A stretch of 64,000 bases of DNA from Haloechinothrix sp033042135 (GTDB lineage: Bacteria; Actinomycetota; Actinomycetes; Mycobacteriales; Pseudonocardiaceae), in contig NZ_WBXM01000002.1 in NCBI RefSeq assembly GCF_033042135.1, forward strand, positions 62,001 to 126,000, given 5' to 3'. Under the pieces are notes generated by a model. It was not told where the DNA came from. It searched no databases and saw only the letters and a list, made by a program, of their open reading frames with translations. Below, piece after piece: positions 34,046 through 41,617 of this stretch; within the stretch, counting starts at the first letter, position 1; every line of letters starts with the position of its first letter. The translations under genes and the position numbers were made by a program.

Positions 34046-35254
34046 CTACAGGTTGCCCCGCCGAGCCTGCTCCCGCTCGATCGCTTCGAACAGCGCCTTG
34101 AAGTTGCCGACGCCGAAGCCGAGCGAGCCGTGGCGCTCGATCAACTCGAAGAACACCGTCGGGCGGTCCCCGATCGGCTTGGTGAACAGCTGGAGCAGGT
34201 AGCCGTCCTCGTCACGGTCGACAAGGATGCCGTGCTCCTGCAGCGTCTCGATCGGAACCCGCACGTCGCCGATCCGTGCCCGCAGTTCCGGGTCCTCGTA
34301 GTAGGAATCGGGCACCGCCAGGAACTCGACTCCCGCCGCGCGCATGTGCGACACGGTGCTGATGATGTCGTTGGTGGCCAGTGCGATGTGCTGGCAGCCC
34401 GGCCCGCCGTAATACTCCAGATACTCATCGATCTGCGAACGCTTCTTGGCTACGGCTGGCTCGTTCAGCGGGAACTTCACCCGGTGATTGCCGTTGGCCA
34501 CTACCTTGCTCATCAACGCGGAGTATTCGGTGGCGATGTCGTCACCGACGAACTCGGCCATGTTCGCGAAACCCATGACCCGCCGGTAGAAGTCCACCCA
34601 GTAGTCCATCTTGCCCAGCTCGACGTTGCCGACACAGTGGTCGATCGCCTGGAAAAGGCGTTTCGGGGCACCTGGTGCGCGCGGGACGGTGCCCTCACGC
34701 TCGACGTAGCCAGGCAGATAGGGGCCGTGGTAGCGGGATCGATCGACGAGGGTGTGCCTGGTCTCGCCGTAGGTCGCGATCGCAGCCATCCGTACCGTGC
34801 CGTGCTCGTCGGAAACGTCGTGTGGCTCGGTCAGCACGGTCGCTCCCTCGGCACGGGCGTGGTCGGTGCAGGCGTCCACGTCGGCGACCTCCAACGCCAG
34901 GTCCACGACACCGTCGCCGTGCCTGTGGTGGTGATCGAGCAGCGGCGAGGACGGCTGCACCCCTCCCTTGACCACGAACCGTGCCGAGCCGGAGCGGAGC
35001 ACGAAGGCCTTGTGATCGGCGTTGCCGGTTTCCGGGCCGGAGTAGGCCACCAGCCGCATACCGAAGGCGGCCTGGTAGAACCATGCGGCCTGGGTGGCGT
35101 TGCCCACGACGAACACGATCGCGTCCATCGCTTTCACCGGGAACGGGTCCCTGGTCTCGTCGTAGTCGACGAGCCCAACAAGCTGGCGGAGCTGGTCATA
35201 GCTCACGTCGTCCATCGGCTCAGGGGAACTGCGCAGCTCGGGGGTGTGTGTCAT
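34046..35254 (-). CDS. hppD: 4-hydroxyphenylpyruvate dioxygenase
   Basis: 402 aa non-heme Fe(II) enzyme of tyrosine catabolism that makes homogentisate. Two VOC-type halves are seen: the N-terminal half begins AMDAIVFVVGNATQAAWFY, and the catalytic C-terminal half carries the iron ligands His (FQAIDHCVGNVE), His (GPGCQHIALAT) and Glu (TVFFELIERHG). GFGVGNFKALFEAIE at the C terminus is the conserved gating helix. ATG at 35254 has GAGGAG upstream. An AsnC-type regulator is divergently encoded. The other tyrosine-degradation genes are not in the window. Confidence 0.96.
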   Translation of the reverse strand: MTHTPELRSSPEPMDDVSYDQLRQLVGLVDYDETRDPFPVKAMDAIVFVVGNATQAAWFYQAAFGMRLVAYSGPETGNADHKAFVLRSGSARFVVKGGVQPSSPLLDHHHRHGDGVVDLALEVADVDACTDHARAEGATVLTEPHDVSDEHGTVRMAAIATYGETRHTLVDRSRYHGPYLPGYVEREGTVPRAPGAPKRLFQAIDHCVGNVELGKMDYWVDFYRRVMGFANMAEFVGDDIATEYSALMSKVVANGNHRVKFPLNEPAVAKKRSQIDEYLEYYGGPGCQHIALATNDIISTVSHMRAAGVEFLAVPDSYYEDPELRARIGDVRVPIETLQEHGILVDRDEDGYLLQLFTKPIGDRPTVFFELIERHGSLGFGVGNFKALFEAIEREQARRGNL

Positions 35255-35370
35255 GACGAACTCCTCGCGGGCTGTCGGGATGCTGGTACAGCGCCGGTTG
35301 TGTCGGCCTGGTGGATAGGTCCAGCATCCCCATGCGAGGCAGCTTGCGCAAAAGTCTCAGTTACAAGTGG

Positions 35371-35422
35371 GCAGTATGTACAATCATTCCGGGGTATATG
35401 CCGACATAGTGAGCAATATGTA
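35371..35422. promoter_or_regulatory. Three phased AT-rich sites, candidate AsnC operators
   Basis: GCAGTATGTA (35371-35380), GGGTATATGC (35392-35401) and GCAATATGTA (35413-35422) start at exact 21-bp intervals, about two helical turns, in the AT-rich divergent hppD/asnC promoter. Lrp/AsnC proteins wrap DNA over phased sites, so autoregulation and hppD control are a reasonable inference. Confidence 0.5.
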
Positions 35423-35445
35423 TAGGTTCACGGGAGGGAGCGCGC

Positions 35446-35949
35446 GTGCCCGGCTCGTCACTGGATTCGCTCGACGCCCGGTTGCTGTTGTTGCTGTCCG
35501 ACGAGTCGCGGCTGGGGGTGCTGGAGTGCGCCCGCAGGCTCGGCGTGGCCCGCGGGACGGTGCAGGCGCGGCTGGACCGCCTGACGGAGCGGGGGGTGCT
35601 ACGCGGCTTTCCCCCGGATGTGGATCCCGCCTCGCTCGGCTACGGGTTGACCGCGTTCGCCGTGCTGGAGATCGCCCAGGGGCAGCGTCAGCAGGTGGCC
35701 GAGGCGTTGGCGGCCATCGACGAGGTGTGCGAGGTGCACGCCACCACCGGCCAGGGTGATCTGTTCGTGCGCATGGTCGCTCGGTCGAATGACGACCTGC
35801 AACGTGTGATCGATACGGTCGTCGATGTGCCCGGGGTGCGGCGGACGTCGACCTCCATCGCGTTGTCCACCCCGGTACCGTCGCGCATCCGTCCGTTACT
35901 GGAGCGCATCGCCGAGGGGGATCGTGGCCACGAGCGCGGGCACGCGTAA
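35446..35949 (+). CDS. Lrp/AsnC-family regulator
   Basis: 167 aa. The N-terminal winged helix-turn-helix (about residues 5-55: LLLLSDESRLGVLECARRLGVA) is followed by an RAM ligand-binding domain (about 65-150, with VCEVHATTGQGDLFVRMVA). The start is GTG 35446 with GGGAGGG upstream. Its divergence from hppD and the phased sites between them suggest an aromatic amino-acid ligand and hppD as target; this is the common arrangement in actinomycetes. Residue 151 uses a TTA codon. Confidence 0.92.
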   Translation: MPGSSLDSLDARLLLLLSDESRLGVLECARRLGVARGTVQARLDRLTERGVLRGFPPDVDPASLGYGLTAFAVLEIAQGQRQQVAEALAAIDEVCEVHATTGQGDLFVRMVARSNDDLQRVIDTVVDVPGVRRTSTSIALSTPVPSRIRPLLERIAEGDRGHERGHA

Positions 35950-36038
35950 CCGCCCTGGCCGCACCGGGAGGCGATCGCGGGGGATTTCGGCGCCCCCCGG
36001 TACGTGCCGGACCTCGTCGTTGATGGAGCAGGCTCGGT

Positions 36039-36527
36039 TCAGCCGGTGTAGGGAACCGCCTTGATCAGCGTGACACGCAGAGTGCTGCCGTTGGGCAGTT
36101 CGTACTCGCGCTCCTCACCCTCCGAAGCTCCGAGCAGCGCCTTGCCCAGGGGTGACTCCGGTGAGTACACCTCGATGTCGTCCTGGTCGCCTTCCTCACG
36201 CGTGGCGAGGAGGAACTGCTCCTCCTCCTCGTCGTCCTCGTAGCGGACGGTGAGGACCATGCCCGGCTCCGCGCGTCCCTCGGTTTGCGGAGCCTCGCCG
36301 ACCTTGGCGTTGCGCAGCAGCTCCTGGAGGTACCGGATGCGAGCCTCCTGCTGCCCCTGCTCCTCCCGGGCGGCATGGTAGCCGCCGTTCTCCCGGAGAT
36401 CGCCCTCTTCGCGACTTTCGTTGATCTTCGCGGCGATGACCGGGCGATTCTCGATCAGCTCGTCGAGCTCGCGCTTGAGCCTGTCGTAGGCATCCTGCGT
36501 CAACCAGGTCACCTTGGCGTCGCTCAC
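36039..36527 (-). CDS. greA: Transcription elongation factor GreA
   Basis: 162 aa. Rescues backtracked RNA polymerase by stimulating transcript cleavage. The coiled-coil domain (about 1-80) has the acidic tip in REEGDLRENGGYHAAREEQG, and the C-terminal FKBP-like domain ends GSTLRVTLIKAVPYTG; SPESPLGKALLGA is the family motif. The GTG at 36527 is chosen because GAGGAG lies 9 nt upstream and the protein then aligns with other GreA proteins; the ATG at 36536 would abut that site. Confidence 0.96.
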   Translation of the reverse strand: MSDAKVTWLTQDAYDRLKRELDELIENRPVIAAKINESREEGDLRENGGYHAAREEQGQQEARIRYLQELLRNAKVGEAPQTEGRAEPGMVLTVRYEDDEEEEQFLLATREEGDQDDIEVYSPESPLGKALLGASEGEEREYELPNGSTLRVTLIKAVPYTG

Positions 36528-36623
36528 GGTCACCATCTCCTCGGTACGTGTACCGACGCGGGTATTCGCGCCGGCCGTGCCACCGGCGGGCAACGGTCCG
36601 CCGACGACACAGATAACGAAAGA

Positions 36624-36644
36624 CACGGCCCGCTGCGGACCGTG
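36624..36644 (-). terminator. Weak hairpin between the DUF4307 gene and greA
   Basis: CACGG (36624-36628) pairs with CCGTG (36640-36644), with inner CG/CG pairs. It lies between two same-strand genes and may terminate the upstream transcript. The rest of this 253-nt gap shows nothing recognisable. Confidence 0.3.
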
Positions 36645-36780
36645 CCGATAGACGAGGGTACCACGATGAAACGGGTTCCGCGTGGTTTCTTGCCTCCCCC
36701 GGCTGCTTCCCGCCCAGCTCAGGTGGGTTCGATGTCCAGTGTGCCAGTGTTGTGACGATCCCGCACGGCTGTGGCCGCGG

Positions 36781-37248
36781 TTACTCTCCGTCGTTCCGCC
36801 TCTCGGGCTCGGCGGGAACGAGGTACTCGGGCACGGTGTAGGAGCAGGCGTAGCTGTCGGCCGTGACAGGGGGACGCGCGCTGCGCACCGTGGTCGTCAC
36901 CACGGTGTCGTTGCCACCGTCCTCGCTCACCGGCGGGACGTAGACCTCCTTGCGGCCGCCCTCGCCACCGGTCTCGTCGCGTACCCGGACGATGCACACC
37001 GCGGGCTGCTCGGGTTCGTTCCTGGTGACGCGGATGGTGATTTCCATGCTGTTGTCCGACTGCTCGCTGAACGCGACGCGTTCGGCCGTGATGGGTTCGG
37101 TACCCAGGTTGGAGTAGCCGAGGAACGCGGCACCGCCTGCGGCCAGGAGCGCGATCAGCCCGTAGGCCCACCGCCGCCATCGCCGCGACCCGCGGGTGGC
37201 AGCGGGGCCGTAACGGCCCTCGGGAAGTGACGACCCGTTGTCGCTCAC
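36781..37248 (-). CDS. DUF4307 membrane-anchored protein
   Basis: 155 aa. One transmembrane helix (about residues 27-46, RRWAYGLIALLAAGGAAFLG) anchors an exported beta-rich domain with ITIRVTRNEPEQPAVCIVRVRD and a C-terminal AYSCxY-like region holding a second Cys, possibly disulfide-linked. It matches the conserved actinobacterial gene between greA and mca (Rv1081c). Function unknown. GTG at 37248 has GGAGG upstream. It is divergent from mca. Confidence 0.85.
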   Translation of the reverse strand: MSDNGSSLPEGRYGPAATRGSRRWRRWAYGLIALLAAGGAAFLGYSNLGTEPITAERVAFSEQSDNSMEITIRVTRNEPEQPAVCIVRVRDETGGEGGRKEVYVPPVSEDGGNDTVVTTTVRSARPPVTADSYACSYTVPEYLVPAEPERRNDGE

Positions 37249-37373
37249 AGCGAACCCTCCTGGACCCCGATGTCGTACCGATGGGGAGAATAGAATCCGG
37301 GTATCCAGGGTCCAGTATCCCCACCGGAGGCCGGTGTGACGTACGTGGGACCGCGGGAAGGGGTCAGGCGAGC

Positions 37374-38252
37374 ATGGTGAACGATACCGGCGGGCTTCGC
37401 ATGATGGCGGTGCACGCTCACCCGGATGACGAGTCGAGCAAGGGCGCGGCGACCATGGCTCGATACGTCGCCGAAGGGCGCCACGTCCGGGTGGTGACCT
37501 GCACCGGCGGCGAGGCGGGCAGTGTGCTCAACAAGGCGATGGACCGGCCAGAGGTACACGCGAATTTGACCGAGATCCGGCGCGAGGAGATGGCGACCGC
37601 CGCGAAGATCCTCGGCGTGAGCCATCGCTGGCTCGGGTTCGTCGACTCCGGGCTGCCAGAGGGCGAACCGTTGCCGCCACTGCCGGAAGGCTGCTTCGCG
37701 ATGGCGCCCCTCGAGGAGTCCACCGCTGCGTTGGTCGCGGAGATCCGCGAGTTCCGGCCGCACGTGCTGGTGACCTATGACGAGAACGGCGGTTACCCGC
37801 ACCCGGATCACATCCGTTGCCACGAGGTCTCCGTCGCGGCGTTCGACGCGGCGGGCGATCCGGACAGGTTCCCCGATGCGGGCGAACCATGGCAGCCGCT
37901 CAAGCTGTACTACACCCACGGCTTCTCCCGCGCCAAGCTCAGTACCTTCCACGAGGGGTTGCTGGCCAGAGGGCTGGACTCCCCGTACGGTGAGTGGTTG
38001 GGCAAGTGGGATCCCGACAAGGCCGACGTGATGGAGCGGGTGACCACCCGAGTGCACTGTGCCGACTACTTTCATATCCGCGACGAGGCTCTCAAAGCGC
38101 ACGCCACGCAGATCGACCCGAACAGTCGGTGGTTCGCGGTCCCGCTGGACATGCAGCGGGACGTGTGGCCAACCGAGGAGTACGAGTTGGTCCGTAGCCT
38201 GGTGGACAGTACGCTTCCCGAGCAGGACCTGTTCGCGGGGATCGAGGAATGA
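37374..38252 (+). CDS. mca: Mycothiol S-conjugate amidase
   Basis: 292 aa zinc hydrolase that cleaves mycothiol S-conjugates to a mercapturic acid for export plus GlcN-Ins, in detoxification of electrophiles. The LmbE-type metal motif AVHAHPDDESSKG (His16, Asp19) and the third ligand region GGYPHPDHIRCHEV are present. KWDPDKADVMERVTTRVHCADYF and the C-terminal EYELVRSLVDS distinguish it from the deacetylase MshB. Start ATG 37374 follows mycobacterial Mca lengths. A small membrane-protein gene follows after 3 nt. Confidence 0.96.
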   Translation: MVNDTGGLRMMAVHAHPDDESSKGAATMARYVAEGRHVRVVTCTGGEAGSVLNKAMDRPEVHANLTEIRREEMATAAKILGVSHRWLGFVDSGLPEGEPLPPLPEGCFAMAPLEESTAALVAEIREFRPHVLVTYDENGGYPHPDHIRCHEVSVAAFDAAGDPDRFPDAGEPWQPLKLYYTHGFSRAKLSTFHEGLLARGLDSPYGEWLGKWDPDKADVMERVTTRVHCADYFHIRDEALKAHATQIDPNSRWFAVPLDMQRDVWPTEEYELVRSLVDSTLPEQDLFAGIEE

Positions 38253-38255
38253 GCC

Positions 38256-38636
38256 GTGAGCTTACCCACAATGGTGACCAGCATCGCTGAGCAGGCCGGT
38301 CGGGTCGCGACGATCGTGCTCGCCGACCAGCCCGGTCAGGGTGATCATGGCGGTCAGGGCGAGGACTTCGGCAAGTCCTCGCCGGTGGGCCTGCTGTTGT
38401 TGCTGCTGTTTCTCATCGCGGTCGGGTTGCTGGTGCGCTCGATGAACCGGCATCTGGGTCGGGTTCCCGGCAGTTTCGACGGCGATGGACGCTCGACGGA
38501 TCCCGGCTCCGATGACCAGCCGGATTCCGGATCCGAGGGCGAGTCGGCTACCGGGTCGACCTGCGCGGACAGCGACCCCGGCGATGACGAACCGGATCCG
38601 CGCACTGCCGCCGGTTCGACCCGAGGGAGTCGGTGA
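38256..38636 (+). CDS. Small membrane protein in the mca operon
   Basis: 126 aa. One hydrophobic helix (about residues 43-60, SPVGLLLLLLFLIAVGLLVR) is preceded by a short Gly/Gln-rich segment; MNRHLGRVPGSF follows and then a disordered Asp/Ser/Gly-rich acidic tail. It matches the small conserved protein after mca (Rv1083). Function unknown. GTG at 38256, ribosome binding site GAGGAA in the end of mca. Its TGA overlaps a possible GTG of the next gene. Confidence 0.8.
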   Translation: MSLPTMVTSIAEQAGRVATIVLADQPGQGDHGGQGEDFGKSSPVGLLLLLLFLIAVGLLVRSMNRHLGRVPGSFDGDGRSTDPGSDDQPDSGSEGESATGSTCADSDPGDDEPDPRTAAGSTRGSR

Positions 38637-38668
38637 CCGCGCGCCGAGCTCTCTGCCAGGCTGGGGGT

Positions 38669-40678
38669 ATGACGAATCGCCTGAGCACGGCCACGAGCCC
38701 GTACCTGCTGCAGCACGCGGACAATCCCGTCGACTGGTGGCCGTGGTGTCCCGAGGCGCTGGCAGAAGCCAAGCGCAGGGACGTGCCGATCCTGCTGTCG
38801 ATCGGGTATTCGGCCTGTCACTGGTGCCACGTGATGGCGCACGAGTCGTTCGAGGATCCCGAGACAGCGGAGATCATGAACGCGAACTTCGTCAACGTGA
38901 AGGTCGACCGGGAGGAACGCCCGGACATCGACGCGATCTACATGACGGCCACCCAGGCCATGACGGGCCAGGGTGGCTGGCCCATGACCTGTTTCCTCAC
39001 GCCAGAGGGTGAGCCGTTCCACTGCGGGACCTACTACCCGGCGCGGCCGCGGCTTGGCATGCCGTCGTTCACCCAGCTCCTCGACGCAGTGGTCGAGGCA
39101 TGGCGCGAGCGCCGCGAGGAGTTACGCGAAGCGGGAAGCAAGGTGGTCAACCACTTGGCCGAGCAGACCGGTCCGCTGAGCGAATCCGCGGTGACGTCCG
39201 AGACGTTGGACGAGGCGGTGCGGACGCTTCGAGGTCAGTTCGACGAGACGAACGGCGGCTTCGGTAGTGCGCCCAAGTTCCCACCGTCGATGGTGCTGGA
39301 GTTCCTGCTCCGCCATCACGAGCGCACCGGCTCGCAGGACGCGCTGGAGATGGTCACCTCCTGCGCTGAGGCGATGGCGAGGGGCGGCATCTACGACCAG
39401 CTCGCGGGTGGTTTCGCGCGATACTCGGTGGACGCGCACTGGACCGTGCCGCACTTCGAGAAGATGCTGTACGACAACGCGCTGCTGTTGCGCGCCTACG
39501 CACACCTGGCTCGCCGTACCGGCTCGCCACTGGCCACCCGGGTGGCAACCGAGACGGCGGATTTCCTGCTGCGCGAGATGCGCACGCCAGAGGGTGCGTT
39601 CGCGGCCTCGTTCGACGCCGATACCGAGGGATCCGAAGGACTCACCTACGTGTGGACCCCGGACCAACTGATCGAGGTGCTCGGCGCCGAGGACGGGCGG
39701 TGGGCCGCCGAGGTGTTCGGAGTCACCGAGGAAGGCACCTTCGAGCACGGCACATCCACGCTCCGGCTGCCTGCCGACCCGGACGACGAGCAGCGCTGGC
39801 AGCGATTACGCCACGCGTTGCTCGCCGCCCGTGTGCGGCGGCCGCAGCCGGACCGGGACGACAAGGTGCTCACCGAGTGGAACGGTCAGGTCATCACGGC
39901 GCTGGCCGAGGCGGGAACGGCACTAGGCGCGACACGGTTCGTCGAAGCCGCGGCCGAGGCCGCGGACTACCTGCTCGACCATCACCGCTCGGCAGACCGG
40001 CTGCTACGCACCTCGCGCGACGGTGTGCCCGGCCAGGCGCAGGGCGTGCTCGGTGACTACGCCTGCTTCGCCGAGGGGCTGCTGGCACTGCACCAGGCCA
40101 CCGGCCAAGGCAGGTGGCTGGCCGCGGCTATCACGCTGCTGGACACCGCGCTGGAGCGGTTCGCGCACCCGGAGCTGCCTGGGGCGTTCTACGACACCGC
40201 ACACGACGCCGAGTCGCTGGTACATCGGCCGTCCGAGCCCGGCGACAACGCCAGCCCGTCCGGGGCATCGGCGCTGGCTTCGGCCCTGCTGACGGCTTCG
40301 GCAGCGGCAGGAGCCGAGCGTTCGGGTCGGTACAGGGACGTCTGTGAGGCCGCGCTGCGCCGCGCGGGCCTGCTGGCCGAGCGAGCACCCCGGTTCGCCG
40401 GTAACTGGCTGGCGGTGGCCGAAGCGGCGTTGGCCGGGCCGGTACAGGTGGCCGTGGTCGGCACCGATGCGGCCGAGCGTGACGAGCTGCGCGCTACCGC
40501 CGCCGGTGAGGTACACGGGGGAGCGGTGGTGCTGGCCGGTGAGCCGGACGCCGAAGGTGTCCCGTTGCTGGCCGATCGGCCCACCGTCGACGGCAGGCCC
40601 GCTGCCTACGTCTGCCAGGGCTACGTGTGCGAACGCCCGGTTACCACCCCCGCGGAGCTGTCTGCCGCCCTGCAGTGA
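38669..40678 (+). CDS. DUF255 thioredoxin-fold protein (YyaL/SSP411 family)
   Basis: 669 aa. The N-terminal thioredoxin-like DUF255 domain (about 1-165) opens with LSTATSPYLLQHADNPVDWW and has the redox pair Cys50-x-x-Cys53 in SACHWCHVM. The rest forms an (alpha/alpha) barrel resembling N-acylglucosamine epimerases (GGIYDQLAGGFARYSVD, PHFEKMLYDNA). Function is not established. The start is ATG 38669, matching relatives; GTG 38633 overlaps the upstream stop and is an alternative. Two TTA codons occur. Confidence 0.92.
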   Translation: MTNRLSTATSPYLLQHADNPVDWWPWCPEALAEAKRRDVPILLSIGYSACHWCHVMAHESFEDPETAEIMNANFVNVKVDREERPDIDAIYMTATQAMTGQGGWPMTCFLTPEGEPFHCGTYYPARPRLGMPSFTQLLDAVVEAWRERREELREAGSKVVNHLAEQTGPLSESAVTSETLDEAVRTLRGQFDETNGGFGSAPKFPPSMVLEFLLRHHERTGSQDALEMVTSCAEAMARGGIYDQLAGGFARYSVDAHWTVPHFEKMLYDNALLLRAYAHLARRTGSPLATRVATETADFLLREMRTPEGAFAASFDADTEGSEGLTYVWTPDQLIEVLGAEDGRWAAEVFGVTEEGTFEHGTSTLRLPADPDDEQRWQRLRHALLAARVRRPQPDRDDKVLTEWNGQVITALAEAGTALGATRFVEAAAEAADYLLDHHRSADRLLRTSRDGVPGQAQGVLGDYACFAEGLLALHQATGQGRWLAAAITLLDTALERFAHPELPGAFYDTAHDAESLVHRPSEPGDNASPSGASALASALLTASAAAGAERSGRYRDVCEAALRRAGLLAERAPRFAGNWLAVAEAALAGPVQVAVVGTDAAERDELRATAAGEVHGGAVVLAGEPDAEGVPLLADRPTVDGRPAAYVCQGYVCERPVTTPAELSAALQ

Positions 40679-40682
40679 GGGG

Positions 40683-40763
40683 AAGGCGCTGAACGTCACG
40701 TTCAGCGCCTTCTACGGAGTGAACGTGACGTTCTTTCCGTCTACGGCACCGAACGTCACGTTC
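40683..40763. repeat. GAACGTSACGTTC array, three copies at 30-bp spacing
   Basis: Cores at 40691-40703, 40721-40733 and 40751-40763 start exactly 30 nt apart; the first is inside a perfect palindrome with 14-base arms (40683-40696; 40698-40711). CTACGG recurs before the second and third cores. It fills the gap between the convergent DUF255 and crotonase genes, so the first palindrome can act as a terminator. Confidence 0.93.
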
Positions 40764-40774
40764 AGCTCCCACCT

Positions 40775-41617
40775 CTACCGGGGGCGTGAGCCGTAGTCGC
40801 CGAACGGGTCGTCGCGTTCGCGCACCGCCTGCCGGATACCGATCTCACCGGCTCGGGCGACGAAGGCCTGTCCCTCGGCGGTGTGTCGCGCGATGCCGTC
40901 GAGGAAGGTGCCGAGGGTGCGGGAGGAGGCGAAGCCCATGTTCTCCGCGGTCTGGTTGCACAGGAGCTTGATCATCTCCAGCTGGTTGCCGGGGAGCCGG
41001 GCCATCCGCTCGGCCAGCGCCGTCGCACGCTCGGTGAGCTCGCCGTCCGGCACGCACTCGGCGATCAGCCCGATCTCGGCTGCCGTCGGCGCCGGGATCT
41101 CGTCCCCGGTGAGCAGGTACCGCTTGGCCTGCTCGAAACCGAGACGGTAGACCCACATCGCCGTGGTCGGTGTGCCCCACACCCGCGCAGGCGGGTAGCC
41201 GAACACGGCGGAGTGGTCAGCCATGATGACATCGGCACACAACACCATGTCCGTGCCACCAGCGATGCACCAGCCATGGACCGCGGCCAGCGTCGGCTTC
41301 GCCGCGTACCACAGCTTGAGGTATACCTCCACGAACCGCGACAGCTCGCGGTAATCCATGGCCGAGTCCCATGGTCGCTCGGAGGCTTCCTGCTCGGCCT
41401 GGTACTCGGTGGACCAGTCCAGCCCGTATCCCGCGCAGAACGCGGGCCCCTCGGCGCGCAGCAGCATCACGCGCACCTCAGGGTCACGGTCGGCCTGGTC
41501 GATGGCCTCGGCCAGCTCGTCCCGCAGCTGTGGCGTGATCGTGTTGTACTGCTCGGGGCGGCACAGCACGATAGAGCGAACGCCGTCCGAGGTCTCGGTG
41601 CGCACGGCCCGGCTCAT
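40775..41617 (-). CDS. Crotonase / enoyl-CoA hydratase family protein
   Basis: 280 aa. The crotonase fold includes GPAFCAGYGLDWS (oxyanion hole) and HGWCIAGGTDMVLCADVIMA. The usual catalytic Glu pair of enoyl-CoA hydratase is not evident in the second motif (WGTPTTAMW), so the reaction may differ (isomerase, hydrolase or hydratase of an unusual CoA ester). ATG at 41617 overlaps the acyl-CoA dehydrogenase stop as ATGA. It is the last gene of a TetR-dehydrogenase-crotonase operon. Confidence 0.88.
   Translation of the reverse strand: MSRAVRTETSDGVRSIVLCRPEQYNTITPQLRDELAEAIDQADRDPEVRVMLLRAEGPAFCAGYGLDWSTEYQAEQEASERPWDSAMDYRELSRFVEVYLKLWYAAKPTLAAVHGWCIAGGTDMVLCADVIMADHSAVFGYPPARVWGTPTTAMWVYRLGFEQAKRYLLTGDEIPAPTAAEIGLIAECVPDGELTERATALAERMARLPGNQLEMIKLLCNQTAENMGFASSRTLGTFLDGIARHTAEGQAFVARAGEIGIRQAVRERDDPFGDYGSRPR

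Noticed and set aside
10482..39124. TTA codons as signs of bldA-type developmental control
   Set aside because: TTA occurs in mazG, DUF501, metB, the AsnC regulator and twice in the DUF255 gene, all ordinary genes; it is not restricted to accessory or late genes. Those I saw are mostly followed by an Arg CGN codon, which I noted but could not count fully.
40691..40763. CRISPR-like regular spacing (30 bp)
   Set aside because: The repeated core is only 13 bp, spacers are 17 bp, there are three copies, and no cas genes are present.
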